Shown: one piece after another, positions 45,199 to 53,764 of the stretch
Numbering within the stretch: the stretch's first letter is position 1
Layout: every line of letters starts with the position of its first letter
From: Hydrogenophaga aromaticivorans
GTDB lineage: Bacteria > Pseudomonadota > Gammaproteobacteria > Burkholderiales > Burkholderiaceae_C
Reading direction: 5' to 3'
Assembly: GCF_013387465.1 (NCBI RefSeq)
Contig: NZ_VYGV01000016.1
Span: forward strand, 58,872 to 122,871
Length of the DNA: 64,000 bases
Notes under the pieces: model-generated
Told to the model about the DNA's origin: nothing
Database searches by the model: none
What the model saw: the letters and a program-made list of their open reading frames with translations, nothing else
Translations under genes and position numbers: made by a program

Positions 45199-46106
45199 GA
45201 AGTGGCTCCTGTTGGCGCGGTGCGCGGATGGAATGAAGAGTCTTTGGCGAGTGCTTCAAACAGCTCGCGTTCGCGCTCGGTGAGGGTGGCGGGCACGTCG
45301 ATCAGCACCACGGCGTAGAGGTCGCCCGGGGCGCTGCGACCGTTCGCCAGGCCGCGCCCGCGCAGCCGCAGCTTGCGGCCCGAGCGCGTGCCGGGTGGCA
45401 CGGTCAGCGTCACCGGGCCGTCCAGCGTGGGCACCTCGGCCTCCGTGCCCAGTGCCGCTTCCCAGGGCGTGAGCACGAGGTCGAAATACAGGTCCTGGTG
45501 GTCGGTGCGGAAAATGCGGTGCGGCGCCAGCGTGATGTGCAGGTAGATGTCGCCATCGGTGCCGCCGTTCTGGCCCTTGCCGCCTTTGCCGCGCAACCGC
45601 AGCTTCTGGCCATCGCGCACGCCGGGGGGCACGCTCACTTCCAGTGTGCGCTCCTGGCCGCCGTCGTCCAGGCTCAGGTGCACGGTGCGTCCGCGGTGGG
45701 CGTCTTCCAGGCTGATGCGAATGGTGGTTTCCAGATCGCGCCCGTCCCGGGGCATCGGGCCCTGGCGCGGACCGCGGCGGCCCCGGCCCATGGCGGCGAG
45801 CAGGTCTTCGAGGTCCATCTCGTCAAACGCCGAGCCGTTGGTGGCGTGGTCGCGGCCCCATTGCGGTGGCGGCGAAAACGGCTCACCGGCCGGGTGTCTG
45901 CCCAGCTCGTCGTAGGCGGCGCGTTTTTCGGGGTCCTTCAGCGTCGCGTAGGCCTCGGCCACTTCCTTGAAGCGGGCCTCGGCCCCCGGTGCCTTGGACA
46001 TGTCCGGGTGGTGCTCGCGGGCGAGCTTGCGGTAGGCCTTCTTGATGGCGTCGAGGTCCGCGTCACGCGGCACGCCCAGGGCGGCGTAATAGTCTTTGTA
46101 CTTCAT
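45195..46106 (-). CDS. cbpA: CbpA-type DnaJ co-chaperone
   Basis: A 303-aa class II J protein. The J domain starts MKYKDYYAALGV and has the HPD motif (REHHPDMSK). A Gly, Arg and Pro-rich linker and two C-terminal beta domains (VSVPPGVRDGQKLRLRGKG, VPPGTRSGRKLRLRGRG) follow. It stimulates DnaK. AGTCCTGC precedes the ATG, and longer in-frame starts to 46292 are not supported. It is cotranscribed with cbpM. Confidence 0.95.
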   Translation of the reverse strand: MKYKDYYAALGVPRDADLDAIKKAYRKLAREHHPDMSKAPGAEARFKEVAEAYATLKDPEKRAAYDELGRHPAGEPFSPPPQWGRDHATNGSAFDEMDLEDLLAAMGRGRRGPRQGPMPRDGRDLETTIRISLEDAHRGRTVHLSLDDGGQERTLEVSVPPGVRDGQKLRLRGKGGKGQNGGTDGDIYLHITLAPHRIFRTDHQDLYFDLVLTPWEAALGTEAEVPTLDGPVTLTVPPGTRSGRKLRLRGRGLANGRSAPGDLYAVVLIDVPATLTERERELFEALAKDSSFHPRTAPTGATS

Positions 46107-46198
46107 GCAGGACTCCCGGGGACACAGCTTGGGTGACCAGAATAACCGGGTCTGTGCGCTGGCGCACCCTGAGCGCCTCCCGCTCCACCCAGATCGCT

Positions 46199-47089
46199 TC
46201 AGCGCTGCGCCGCCGTGAGCAGCAGCTCGTTGGGGCCGACCCAGCCCCCGGGCGTGTTGAACTGGCCGAGGCGCTCCTCCATGTCGGCCCACGCGGCCTC
46301 GGCGGCTTCGGGCTCCAGCCGGCCGAGGATCTGCTGGATGGGGCTGGCCGAGGCGCGCACGAAGTCAAGATAGTGGCGCGCCGTTGGCAGGCGAAAGGGC
46401 GCGTCCAGCGCTGTGGTGGCCACCTGCCGGAAGCCGGCGGACTGGAACAGCTGATCGCACAGGCCCGGCTGGCCCAGGCTCAGCAGGCCACCGGGCTGGT
46501 TGGTGTTGCGCGGGGGCAGCCCGGCGTGGCGCAGGGCGGTGGCCATGAGCAGGCCGATGCAGGGGTTGCGCTCGGGTCGCGAGAACACCACGGTGCAGAT
46601 GCCGCCACCTGTGCGCAGCGCCCGGTGCATGGCGCGCAGGCCTTGTTGGGGATCGGGAAAGAACATCAGGCCCAGGCGGCACACCACGGCGTCGAAGCTG
46701 GCGGGCGGCACCGGCAGGGCCTCGCCATCCGCCACCAGGGTCTGGACGGTGCCGTGACCGGCCAGGCGCGCGTTGTCCCGCGCCAGCGCCAGGATGGCGG
46801 GCGACAGGTCGGTCGCGAGCACGCGGCCCGTCGGGCCCACGCGCTGCGCGATGTCCAGCGACTGGTCGCCCGCGCCGGCGGCCACGTCGAGCACCGCGTC
46901 GCCGGGGCCGACGCCGGCCATGTCGATCATGGCGTCCGTCGCGGGGCGCAGCCAGGCACGGATCTCTGCGGTGTGGGCGTTCCAGCCCGGGGCCGATCGG
47001 TCCCATTGTTCGCGGGCGGCGGCCTTGAACGCCGGGCCGTCCGGGGGTGTTCCGGGTGTGTTGGCGACAGGGGCTGAGGGGGTGGTCAT
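46199..47089 (-). CDS. Class I SAM-dependent methyltransferase (UbiE-like)
   Basis: A 296-aa enzyme. The SAM site is VLDVAAGAGDQSL, and the later motifs are VLATDLSPAI and the VVCRLGLMFFPDPQQGLR post-motif. The fold is of the UbiE/COQ5 kind, but the length and the C-terminal part (YLDFVRASASPIQQIL) are unlike true UbiE; the substrate is unknown. GGAGTCC lies just before the ATG. It is divergent from the LysR gene 47234-48127, which may regulate it. Confidence 0.85.
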   Translation of the reverse strand: MTTPSAPVANTPGTPPDGPAFKAAAREQWDRSAPGWNAHTAEIRAWLRPATDAMIDMAGVGPGDAVLDVAAGAGDQSLDIAQRVGPTGRVLATDLSPAILALARDNARLAGHGTVQTLVADGEALPVPPASFDAVVCRLGLMFFPDPQQGLRAMHRALRTGGGICTVVFSRPERNPCIGLLMATALRHAGLPPRNTNQPGGLLSLGQPGLCDQLFQSAGFRQVATTALDAPFRLPTARHYLDFVRASASPIQQILGRLEPEAAEAAWADMEERLGQFNTPGGWVGPNELLLTAAQR

Positions 47090-47233
47090 GGTGGACTCCT
47101 CGGGCGGTGGTGGCGGTGCGGGATGGCCGGGCCAGTCTGGGCCGTTGGCACCCCCGCCACAAGCCGCAGACTCGCATAATGGGGCCGCAGAAATACATCA
47201 CCCGAGGCATCTGCCCACCCGAGGTCGCCCGCC

Positions 47234-48127
47234 ATGTTCGACTGGAATGACCTGAAGTACCTGCTGGCGGTGGCGCGGCACCAGAGCACCACCGCCGCCG
47301 GGCGCGCCTTGCAGGTGAACCAGTCCACGGTCCAGCGCCGGCTCGCCGAACTGGAGCGCGACCTGGGGCAAGCGCTGGTGGTGCGCCACCCCAGCGGCTA
47401 CCGGCTCACGGCCTATGGGGAACAGCTGCTGCCGCTGGCGCAGGACGTGGAGCGCGCTGCACTGGCGCTGGCCCGGCATGTGGAAACCTTCCAGCGCGAT
47501 GTGTCGGGTGTGGTGCGCGTGACCTGCCCGGAGCCGCTGATGTTGCGGCTCTCCCGCTCGACGCTGCTGGAGCGCTTTCGCGCCCGCTATCCCGGGCTGG
47601 AGGTGGCGTTCGTGATGAGCGACAAGTACCTCGACCTGGCGCAGGGTGATGCGGACATGGCCCTGCGCTCGGGCGACACGGAAGACAACGCCCTGATCGG
47701 CCGCAAGGTGGGCGATTCGCTGTGGGCGGTGTACGCCAGCCCGAAGTACATCGCACGGCGCGGCCAGCCCGGCAGCCTGCAGGACCTGGCGCAGCACGAC
47801 TGGGTCGGCTTTGACGAAACCATGGCCCAGCACCGCGCATCGGTATGGTTGCAGCAGGTCGCTCCAGCGGCCCGTGTGGTGGCGCGCAACGACAGCGTGC
47901 TCGGGCTGGTGTATTCGGCGAAGGCCGGCATGGGCCTGGCCGCGCTGCCGACCGCGCTGGGCGACGCCGAGCCCGACCTGGTGCGGGTGCTGGGGCCGAT
48001 CCCCGAGCTGGCGCGTATCTGGCGCGTGCTCACCACGGCGGAGCTGCGGCACACGCCGCGCGTGGCGGCGCTGTTCGACTTCCTGGTCGATGAGGTTGAT
48101 GCCTTGCGGCCCATCATCACCGGCTGA
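47234..48127 (+). CDS. LysR-family transcriptional regulator
   Basis: A 297-aa regulator. The N-terminal HTH (WNDLKYLLAVARHQSTTAAG and LQVNQSTVQRRLAELERDLG) is of the variant with Thr/Val at helix 3. The substrate-binding domain begins near residue 90 (RVTCPEPLMLRLSRS). It is divergent from the methyltransferase gene (145-base gap), the usual layout for a regulator and its target. The 3' end overlaps a decayed gene on the other strand by 11 bases. Confidence 0.9.
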   Translation: MFDWNDLKYLLAVARHQSTTAAGRALQVNQSTVQRRLAELERDLGQALVVRHPSGYRLTAYGEQLLPLAQDVERAALALARHVETFQRDVSGVVRVTCPEPLMLRLSRSTLLERFRARYPGLEVAFVMSDKYLDLAQGDADMALRSGDTEDNALIGRKVGDSLWAVYASPKYIARRGQPGSLQDLAQHDWVGFDETMAQHRASVWLQQVAPAARVVARNDSVLGLVYSAKAGMGLAALPTALGDAEPDLVRVLGPIPELARIWRVLTTAELRHTPRVAALFDFLVDEVDALRPIITG

Positions 48128-48318
48128 GGCGGCGACGGCCGCTCAGCGCCTTGCGTGCCTTGCTGCCCACAAAGGGGTTGCCCGACAGGCCGACCACGAC
48201 CACCGGGTGGCTGCCGATGGCGGTCTGCACCTGCTGGATCAGGTCGTTGTGCAGGCGGGCGATCTTCTCGCGGATGGCAGGGTGGATGGCGGCCTCGTCG
48301 AGGATGGGGGCGGGTCAT
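48117..48318 (-). pseudogene. Remnant of a glutaredoxin-like protein gene
   Basis: Read on the minus strand, from a C5 run onward, one frame encodes ILDEAAIHPAIREKIA, then LHNDLIQQVQTAIGSHP, then VVVVGLSGNPFVGSKARKAL before a stop. This strongly resembles the N-terminal third of a glutaredoxin-domain protein family that I recall from Comamonadaceae, ending just at the usual thiol region. An ATG at 48318 lies in register only if one C of the C5 run is removed. The gene has therefore lost its 3' two-thirds (replaced by the LysR gene end) and carries a 1-base frameshift near the start. Confidence 0.55.
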
Positions 48319-48645
48319 GGGGTCGTCCGTGAAGGGTACTTGCCCGGCACTGTGGTGCGTTCTGCGATCACGCGCCCATCTCCATCGAATGCGACTTCCC
48401 GTTCTGCGGTCGGCCTCCTTGTGCCGGGAAGCCAAAGGCCCCGCACTTCCGGTAAGAGGTGCTTTTTGCCGGCATCGGGTGCCTGATCGGCGGTTGTCTT
48501 CTGGCGGGTGGCTGGAAGAGATGGTCGGCAAAGTTGGTGAACGCATTAGAGGGGCGCCTGAATCATCTGTCCAATACAGATTGCGCGACTTGCCATCTTG
48601 AAACGAGATAATGGGTTCCGTCCTGAACCCCATTGCCCGCCCACC
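48319..48645. other. Intergenic stretch of 327 bases before the second LysR gene
   Basis: No gene is supported. The composition is less GC-rich than the neighbours towards the right end. A LysR-type palindrome lies at 48565-48581. The left part is the upstream region of the glutaredoxin-like remnant. Confidence 0.6.
48565..48581. promoter_or_regulatory. LysR-type operator (T-N11-A) upstream of the second LysR gene
   Basis: ATCTGTCCAATACAGAT is a perfect 6-bp inverted repeat with a 5-base spacer and contains the T-N11-A pattern of LysR boxes. It lies about 65 bases upstream of the ATG at 48646, as expected for autoregulation. A weaker related sequence (CTGATTGATACAG, about 49600-49612) lies before the next gene. 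Confidence 0.6.
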
Positions 48646-49602
48646 ATGGAACTCCGCCAATTGCGCTACTTCGTGGCCATCGCCGACAGTGGCAGCTTTT
48701 CCAAGGCGGCCGAACGGGTGTTTGTCGCCCAGTCGGCGCTCAGCCACCAGGTGGCCCAGCTCGAAGACGAGCTGGGTGTCGGTCTCTTTCACCGTTCACG
48801 CCGCGGCGTGGAGCTGACCGACGCCGGGCAGCGCTTTTTTCCCCACGCGGTGTCGATCCTGCGGCAGGCCGAGGAAGCGTTGCACAGCGCGCGCCACACC
48901 GACGACGAGCCGCGTGGCAAGGTGGTGTTCGGCATTCCGCACAGCGCTTCCAACGCATTGGCCCTGTCCTTGCTGCGCGAAGTCCACCAGCGCTTCCCCC
49001 GGATCGAGCTCGAACTCACCGAGGAACTCACAGGCAACCTCACGCGGCAGCTGCGCACCGGCCAGATCAACCTGGCCGTGCTGTTCGACGATGGCCACCT
49101 GGGCGGTTTCACCAGCACGCGCCTGCTGAGCGAGCAGCTGTGCCTGATCGAGCCCGCCGGGCCCGGCGCCACCCTGGCCGCGACGATCACGCTGGCCCAG
49201 GCACTGGCGCAGCCGCTGATCCTGCCGGCGAGTCCGCACGGCGTGCGCCCCCTCATCGAGGCGGCTGCGGCCCGGGCCGGCCTTGCGCCGCCCCAGGTGT
49301 TTGCCGACATCAGCTCGATCAGCATCCTGCGCACCACGCTGCTGGCGGGGCTGGGCCGCACCTTGTTGCCCGTCATGCCGCTGCGGCCGGAAATCGAAGC
49401 CGGCCTGCTGGTGGCGACGCCGGTGGTGAACCCGCCCCTGGAGCGGGTCCTGGTGCTCTGCGCATCGGTCCACATCCCCTTGTCGTCGGCGTCTCAGGCC
49501 GTGGCCAGCCTGGTGGTGGCGCTGGTGCAGCGCCTCTGCACCGAGGGTCACTGGCCGGGTGGAATCCTGCTGCATGGCGATGCCAGCGTTCCCCCGACCT
49601 GA
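48646..49602 (+). CDS. LysR-family transcriptional regulator (Nac/CysB-like group)
   Basis: A 318-aa LysR protein with the very typical N-terminus MELRQLRYFVAIADSGSFSK and an HTH (AAERVFVAQSALSHQVAQLE). The ligand domain follows (GKVVFGIPHSASNALALSLL). The start is the ATG at 48646; an in-frame TTG at 48598 is rejected because MELRQL is the canonical start of this group. It is read in the same direction as the metallo-beta-lactamase-fold gene 43 bases downstream. Confidence 0.9.
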   Translation: MELRQLRYFVAIADSGSFSKAAERVFVAQSALSHQVAQLEDELGVGLFHRSRRGVELTDAGQRFFPHAVSILRQAEEALHSARHTDDEPRGKVVFGIPHSASNALALSLLREVHQRFPRIELELTEELTGNLTRQLRTGQINLAVLFDDGHLGGFTSTRLLSEQLCLIEPAGPGATLAATITLAQALAQPLILPASPHGVRPLIEAAAARAGLAPPQVFADISSISILRTTLLAGLGRTLLPVMPLRPEIEAGLLVATPVVNPPLERVLVLCASVHIPLSSASQAVASLVVALVQRLCTEGHWPGGILLHGDASVPPT

Positions 49603-49645
49603 TTGATACAGTACCGCCAGTCCCTCAAAGCCGACCCCGATCCCC

Positions 49646-50284
49646 ATGTTCCAGTACCTCACCGTTCCCGTCACGGCTTTTGCCCAGAACTGCTCCATCG
49701 TCTGGTGCGATGAAACGATGGAGGCCGCCATCATCGACCCGGGGGGCGACCTGGAGCGCTTGCTGGCCGAGGTGAAGCGCCTGGGCGTCACGCTCAAGGC
49801 GATCTGGCTCACCCACGCGCACATCGACCACGCCGGCGGCACGGCCGAACTCGCCACCCGGCTGAATCTGCCGATCATCGGCCCGCACCCGGGCGACCAG
49901 TTCTGGATCGACGGCCTGCCGCAGCAGAGCGCCATGTTCGGTTTTCCGCCGGCGGGCCCTTTCACGCCCACGCGCTGGCTGGCCGATGGCGACACGGTGC
50001 AGATCGGTCACTGCACGCTCAACGTGCGCCACTGCCCCGGCCACACACCCGGCCATGTGGTGTTCCAGTCGCCCGAGGCGCAGCGCGCTTTCGTGGGCGA
50101 CGTGCTGTTCGCCGGCAGCATCGGGCGCACGGACTTTCCGCAAGGGAATCACGCGCAGCTGATTGCCAGCATCAAGGAGCGCCTCTGGCCCATGGGCGAT
50201 GAAACGGTGTTCATCCCGGGCCATGGCCCGGAGAGCACGTTTGGCGAAGAGCGGCGCTTCAACCCGTATGTGAAGGGCGGCTGA
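49646..50284 (+). CDS. Metallo-beta-lactamase-fold hydrolase (glyoxalase II-like)
   Basis: A 212-aa hydrolase. The metal motif HAHIDHAGG (HxHxDH) is clear, with later ligands in HCPGHTPGH, FVGDVLFAGSIGRTD and IPGHGPES. Close relatives (YcbL-like) hydrolyse glutathione thioesters or act as type II glyoxalases. The location behind the LysR gene, together with a possible operator half-site, suggests joint regulation. Confidence 0.92.
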   Translation: MFQYLTVPVTAFAQNCSIVWCDETMEAAIIDPGGDLERLLAEVKRLGVTLKAIWLTHAHIDHAGGTAELATRLNLPIIGPHPGDQFWIDGLPQQSAMFGFPPAGPFTPTRWLADGDTVQIGHCTLNVRHCPGHTPGHVVFQSPEAQRAFVGDVLFAGSIGRTDFPQGNHAQLIASIKERLWPMGDETVFIPGHGPESTFGEERRFNPYVKGG

Positions 50285-50305
50285 GCCGCCCGCCCGGTCT
50301 GGGGC

Positions 50306-50542
50306 TCAAAGGCCGAGCAGCTTCTTGGCGTCGCCGAGCGCCTTCATGGACTCGTCGTGCTTGCCGTCCTTGTGCATTTTTTCGCCTTCCGCGCGCAAGG
50401 ACTTCACCTTCTCCATGTCGGACGCAGACAGACTCGGGTTGGTGCCGAGCTTGGCGTCGATCGCCTTCATCTCGGCGGGGCAGCTGTTGGCAAAAGCCAC
50501 CGAACAGAACAGCAAGGCGGACGCGGTCACCAGGGTTTTCAT
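50306..50542 (-). CDS. Small secreted protein, 78 aa
   Basis: A short periplasmic-type protein. Signal peptide residues 1-18 (MKTLVTASALLFCSVAFA) are followed by NSCPAEMKAID and a Lys/Asp-rich helical domain ending KKLLGL. Similar small proteins of unknown function are frequent in Comamonadaceae. It is convergent with the metallo-beta-lactamase-fold gene (21 bases) and has GGAGAC before the ATG. Confidence 0.75.
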   Translation of the reverse strand: MKTLVTASALLFCSVAFANSCPAEMKAIDAKLGTNPSLSASDMEKVKSLRAEGEKMHKDGKHDESMKALGDAKKLLGL

Positions 50543-50658
50543 GGTTGTCTCCTACGGGTGGGCGTCGGCAGGCGCCGACTGGCGGATGCTAGCCGCGTCG
50601 TGCCCGCTCGTACAGCGTTTGCCCCTTTGGTCGTGGGGTGGTGGATGCCAGGGCGCGG

Positions 50659-50680
50659 GCGCTGGTGCCAGCGCTTTTTT
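50659..50680 (+). terminator. Possible intrinsic terminator (plus strand)
   Basis: GCGCTGG and CCAGCGC form a 7-bp stem around TG, followed by six T residues. It would end plus-strand transcripts 375 bases past the metallo-beta-lactamase-fold gene, or those from an unseen short transcript. Confidence 0.5.
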
Positions 50681-50696
50681 GCGGGGTTGAAAACGT

Positions 50697-50714
50697 CTGT
50701 GCGATGACGCACAG
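50697..50714. promoter_or_regulatory. Inverted repeat upstream of the phospholipid operon
   Basis: CTGTGCG-ATGA-CGCACAG is a perfect 7-bp inverted repeat, 66 bases before the 50781 start. It may be an operator or a leader hairpin of the following three-gene operon. Confidence 0.45.
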
Positions 50715-50780
50715 TCATGCGGGGTCCGACGGACCAAGATGGAACGCTGCCCGGCCTCCCATTCACCCGTACCCGAGAAC

Positions 50781-51527
50781 ATGAGCATCCTCCCGGCTTC
50801 GCGGTTCCTGCGCGTGTTGACCGTCAACATCCACAAGGGTTACAGCGCCTTCAACCGCCGCTCCATGCTGCACGGTTTGCGCGAGGCGGTGCGCGCCGTG
50901 GGCAGCGACCTGGTGTTCCTGCAGGAGGTCGAAGGCGGCTCGGGGGCCGCGGACGCGCAATACGAGTTCCTGGCCGACCAGATCTGGTCCGACCACGCCT
51001 ACGGGCGCAATGCGGTGGCCGAGGGGCTGGACCACGGCAACGCGGTGCTTTCCCGCTTCCCGGTGCTGCACAGTGCCAACCACGACATCTCGCTGCCCGG
51101 CGTCGAGCCGCGCGGCCTGCTGCACTGCGTGCTGGCCATGCCCGACGGCCTGCCCGATCTGCAGGTGATGTGTGTGCACCTGGGGCTGAGGGAGTCGCAC
51201 CGGCGCCACCAGCTGGAGCGCCTGTGCGACACGGTGCAGCGCGAGGTGCCGGCCGACGCGCCGCTGATCGTCGCCGGCGACTTCAACGACTGGCGTTCGC
51301 GCGCCGACGCCAGCCTGAATCCCTGCGGGCTCACCGAGGTGTTCCGCCACCATCTGGGTGCGCACGCGCGCAGCTTTCCGGCGGGGTGGCCGCTGCTGCG
51401 GCTCGACCGCATCTACGTGCGAGGCGTGGCCGCGGCCACGCCGCTGCCGCTGCCGCTTCGGCCCTGGTCCCGGCTGTCCGACCACGCGCCGCTGGCCGCC
51501 GGCATCGATCTGCAGGAGGCGCCATGA
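50781..51527 (+). CDS. Endonuclease/exonuclease/phosphatase family protein, YbhP-like
   Basis: A 248-aa EEP-fold enzyme. VLTVNIHKGYSAFNRR (the N of the first motif), FLQEVEG (metal Glu), VAGDFNDWRS and LSDHAPL are visible. The gene order EEP - cardiolipin synthase - UPF0104 is that of E. coli ybhP-clsB-ybhN, so it is a YbhP homologue. The start at 50781 (MSILPAS) follows GAGAAC; an ATG at 50739 is possible. It overlaps clsB by 4 bases. Confidence 0.87.
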   Translation: MSILPASRFLRVLTVNIHKGYSAFNRRSMLHGLREAVRAVGSDLVFLQEVEGGSGAADAQYEFLADQIWSDHAYGRNAVAEGLDHGNAVLSRFPVLHSANHDISLPGVEPRGLLHCVLAMPDGLPDLQVMCVHLGLRESHRRHQLERLCDTVQREVPADAPLIVAGDFNDWRSRADASLNPCGLTEVFRHHLGAHARSFPAGWPLLRLDRIYVRGVAAATPLPLPLRPWSRLSDHAPLAAGIDLQEAP

Positions 51528-52732
51528 ACTCGCACTGGGTGCCGGGCAACCGCATCACGCTGCTGGAGAACGGCGAGGTCTACTTCCCGCGCGTGTTCGA
51601 CGCCATCGCCGCGGCCGAGCACGAGGTGCTGCTCGAAACCTTCATCCTGTTCGACGACAAGGTCGGGCGCGAACTGCAGCAGGCGCTGCTGCGCGCGGCC
51701 GGGCGCGGCGCCGTGGTGCACGTGCTGGTCGATGGCTGGGGCTCGCCCGACCTGCCGCCGTCGTTCACGCAGCCGCTGCTCGATGCGGGCGTGCGGCTGC
51801 GCAGTTTCGAGCCGGCCCGTCGCCTGCTGGGCGCGCGCATCAACATGCTGCGGCGCATGCACCACAAGCTGGTGGTGGTGGACGGCCGGCGGGCCTTTGT
51901 CGGCGGCATCAACTATTCGCTGGACCACCTGGCCGAGTTCGGGCCGCTGGCCAAGCAGGATTACGCGGTTGAAGTTGAGGGCCCGCTGGTGGGCCAGATC
52001 CAGGCCTTCTGCCGCGCCAACCTGGACGCGCCCCAGCCCGCGCGCCACGACTGGCTGCAGCGCTGGCGCGCGATCCGCCATCGGCGCTCCGGACTGGAAG
52101 CCGTGGGCGAGGGCGCGGTGGCGGCCTTCGTCACGCGCGACAACCGCGGCCACCGCACCGACATCGAGCGCCACTACCGCGTTGCGGTGCGCAGCGCGCA
52201 CGAACGCGTGCTGATCGCCAACGCCTATTTTTTCCCCGGCTACCGGTTCCTGCGCGACCTGCGCGCTGCGGCGCGCCGCGGCGTTCGGGTCGACCTGATC
52301 CTGCAGGGCTGGCCCGACCAGCCCTGGGTGCAGAAGGCCTCGGCGCTGCTGTACGGCCACCTGATGCGCGCCGGGGTGAACGTCTACGAGTACGTTGAGC
52401 GCCCGTTGCACGCCAAGGTGGCGGTGGTCGATGACCTGTGGGCCACCGTCGGATCGAGCAACCTCGACCCGACCAGCCTCAGCCTGAATCTGGAGGCCAA
52501 CGTGGTGGTGCGCGACGGCGCGTTCGCCCGGCATCTGAGCGGGCGTCTCGAACACCTGATGCAGCGCGGGTGCCAGCGCGTGCAGCTGCCGACGCCAGGG
52601 CGGCTGCGCTCGGCCTGGATCGCGCTGCGCAGCCTGGTGGTGTTCCACGTCCTGCGCAGCTACCCGAGCTGGGCGCGGCTCGCGCCCCTGCGCGCGCCGC
52701 GGGTCGTGCCGCTGCGGACCGACTCGACATGA
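51524..52732 (+). CDS. clsB: Cardiolipin synthase B (phospholipase D superfamily)
   Basis: A 402-aa synthase condensing phosphatidylglycerols into cardiolipin. Both HKD motifs are complete: HHKLVVVDGRRAFVGG and HAKVAVVDDLWATVGSS. Start MNSHWVPGNRIT is set by AGGAGG 7 bases upstream. It overlaps both neighbours (ATGA with the EEP gene, 4 bases with the UPF0104 gene). Confidence 0.93.
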   Translation: MNSHWVPGNRITLLENGEVYFPRVFDAIAAAEHEVLLETFILFDDKVGRELQQALLRAAGRGAVVHVLVDGWGSPDLPPSFTQPLLDAGVRLRSFEPARRLLGARINMLRRMHHKLVVVDGRRAFVGGINYSLDHLAEFGPLAKQDYAVEVEGPLVGQIQAFCRANLDAPQPARHDWLQRWRAIRHRRSGLEAVGEGAVAAFVTRDNRGHRTDIERHYRVAVRSAHERVLIANAYFFPGYRFLRDLRAAARRGVRVDLILQGWPDQPWVQKASALLYGHLMRAGVNVYEYVERPLHAKVAVVDDLWATVGSSNLDPTSLSLNLEANVVVRDGAFARHLSGRLEHLMQRGCQRVQLPTPGRLRSAWIALRSLVVFHVLRSYPSWARLAPLRAPRVVPLRTDST

Positions 52733-53694
52733 AGCCCTGGGCCCGCACCGCCTGGTCGTGGTTCAAGCGGGTGGCCCCGTGGGCGCTGGCGGCGCTGGTG
52801 CTCACACTGGTGGTGCGGCAGGCCCGCACGGTGGACTGGCCCGCGGTCTGGCAGGCGCTGCAGCAGATGCCGCCCGGTCGGCTGGCGGCGGCGGCCGGCC
52901 TGGCGCTGCTCAGCCATGGCCTGTACGCCAGTTTCGACCTGATCGGACGCCGACTCACGGGCCATCGGCTGTCCACGCTGCGAACGCTCGGCACCGCCGC
53001 CATCAGCTACGCCTTCAACCTCAACGCCGGCTCGCTGGTGGGCGGCTTCGCCCTGCGGCTGCGCCTGTACACGCGCTGGGGCCTGTCCGCGTCGACGGTG
53101 GCGCAGATCATCGCGCACAGCATGGCGACCAACTGGCTGGGTTATTTGTTGGTGGGCGGTGCGGTGCTGCTGTGGGCGCCGCCGCGCCTGAGCGCCGGCT
53201 GGGCGCTGCCCGACCCGGCCCTGCGCGCCATCGGGCTGGCGATGGTGCTGGCGGCGCTGGCCTACCCGGTGCTGTGCCGCTTCGTGCGCCCGCGTCGGCT
53301 AACGTGGCGCGGCCAGTCGCTGAAGCTGGCCAGCGGCCCCCTGGCGGTGTGGCAGCTGGTGGCGGGCGGCGCGAGCTGGCTGCTGATCGGCGCCACCGTC
53401 TGGAGCCTGTTCGGTGGCCGCATCGACTACCCCACCGTGCTCGGCGCCCTGCTGCTGGCGGCGCTGGCCGGTGTGCTGACGCACGTGCCGGCGGGTCTGG
53501 GTGTGCTGGAGGCGGTGTTCGTGGCCACGCTCGGCACCCGCCTGCCGTTGGTCGAGGTGCTCGCCACGGTGCTGGCCTACCGCGCCGTTTACTACCTGTT
53601 GCCCCTGGCGCTGGCGCTGCCCGCCTATGCGCTGAGCGAGGCGGCTGCGCGGCGGCACCGGCCCGGCTCAACCCGGGTGCCGACCCAACGGTAG
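52729..53694 (+). CDS. UPF0104 family integral membrane protein, YbhN-like
   Basis: A 321-aa protein with about eight hydrophobic segments, of the lysylphosphatidylglycerol synthase transmembrane-domain family (YbhN). The conserved stretches SYAFNLNAGSLVGGFALRLR, THVPAGLGVLEAVFV and LAYRAVYYLLPL are visible. No synthetase domain follows, so it is not an MprF aminoacyl transferase. It is the last gene of the ybhP-clsB-ybhN-like operon and ends at repeat copy I. Confidence 0.88.
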   Translation: MKPWARTAWSWFKRVAPWALAALVLTLVVRQARTVDWPAVWQALQQMPPGRLAAAAGLALLSHGLYASFDLIGRRLTGHRLSTLRTLGTAAISYAFNLNAGSLVGGFALRLRLYTRWGLSASTVAQIIAHSMATNWLGYLLVGGAVLLWAPPRLSAGWALPDPALRAIGLAMVLAALAYPVLCRFVRPRRLTWRGQSLKLASGPLAVWQLVAGGASWLLIGATVWSLFGGRIDYPTVLGALLLAALAGVLTHVPAGLGVLEAVFVATLGTRLPLVEVLATVLAYRAVYYLLPLALALPAYALSEAAARRHRPGSTRVPTQR

Positions 53695-53697
53695 TCC

Positions 53698-53763
53698 GGG
53701 CCGCCCCAAGGCAGGGCCAGCCCCCTCGGGGGGCAGCGACCCGCGCAGCGGCGGAGGGGGCTG
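53698..53763. repeat. Dispersed GC-rich repeat, copy I
   Basis: GGGCCGCCCCAAGGC, GCCAGCCCCCTCGGGGGGCA and GACCCGCGCAGCGGCGGAGG blocks, almost identical to copy D in hoxX. It fills the gap between two convergent genes. Confidence 0.85.
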
Positions 53764-53764
53764 C

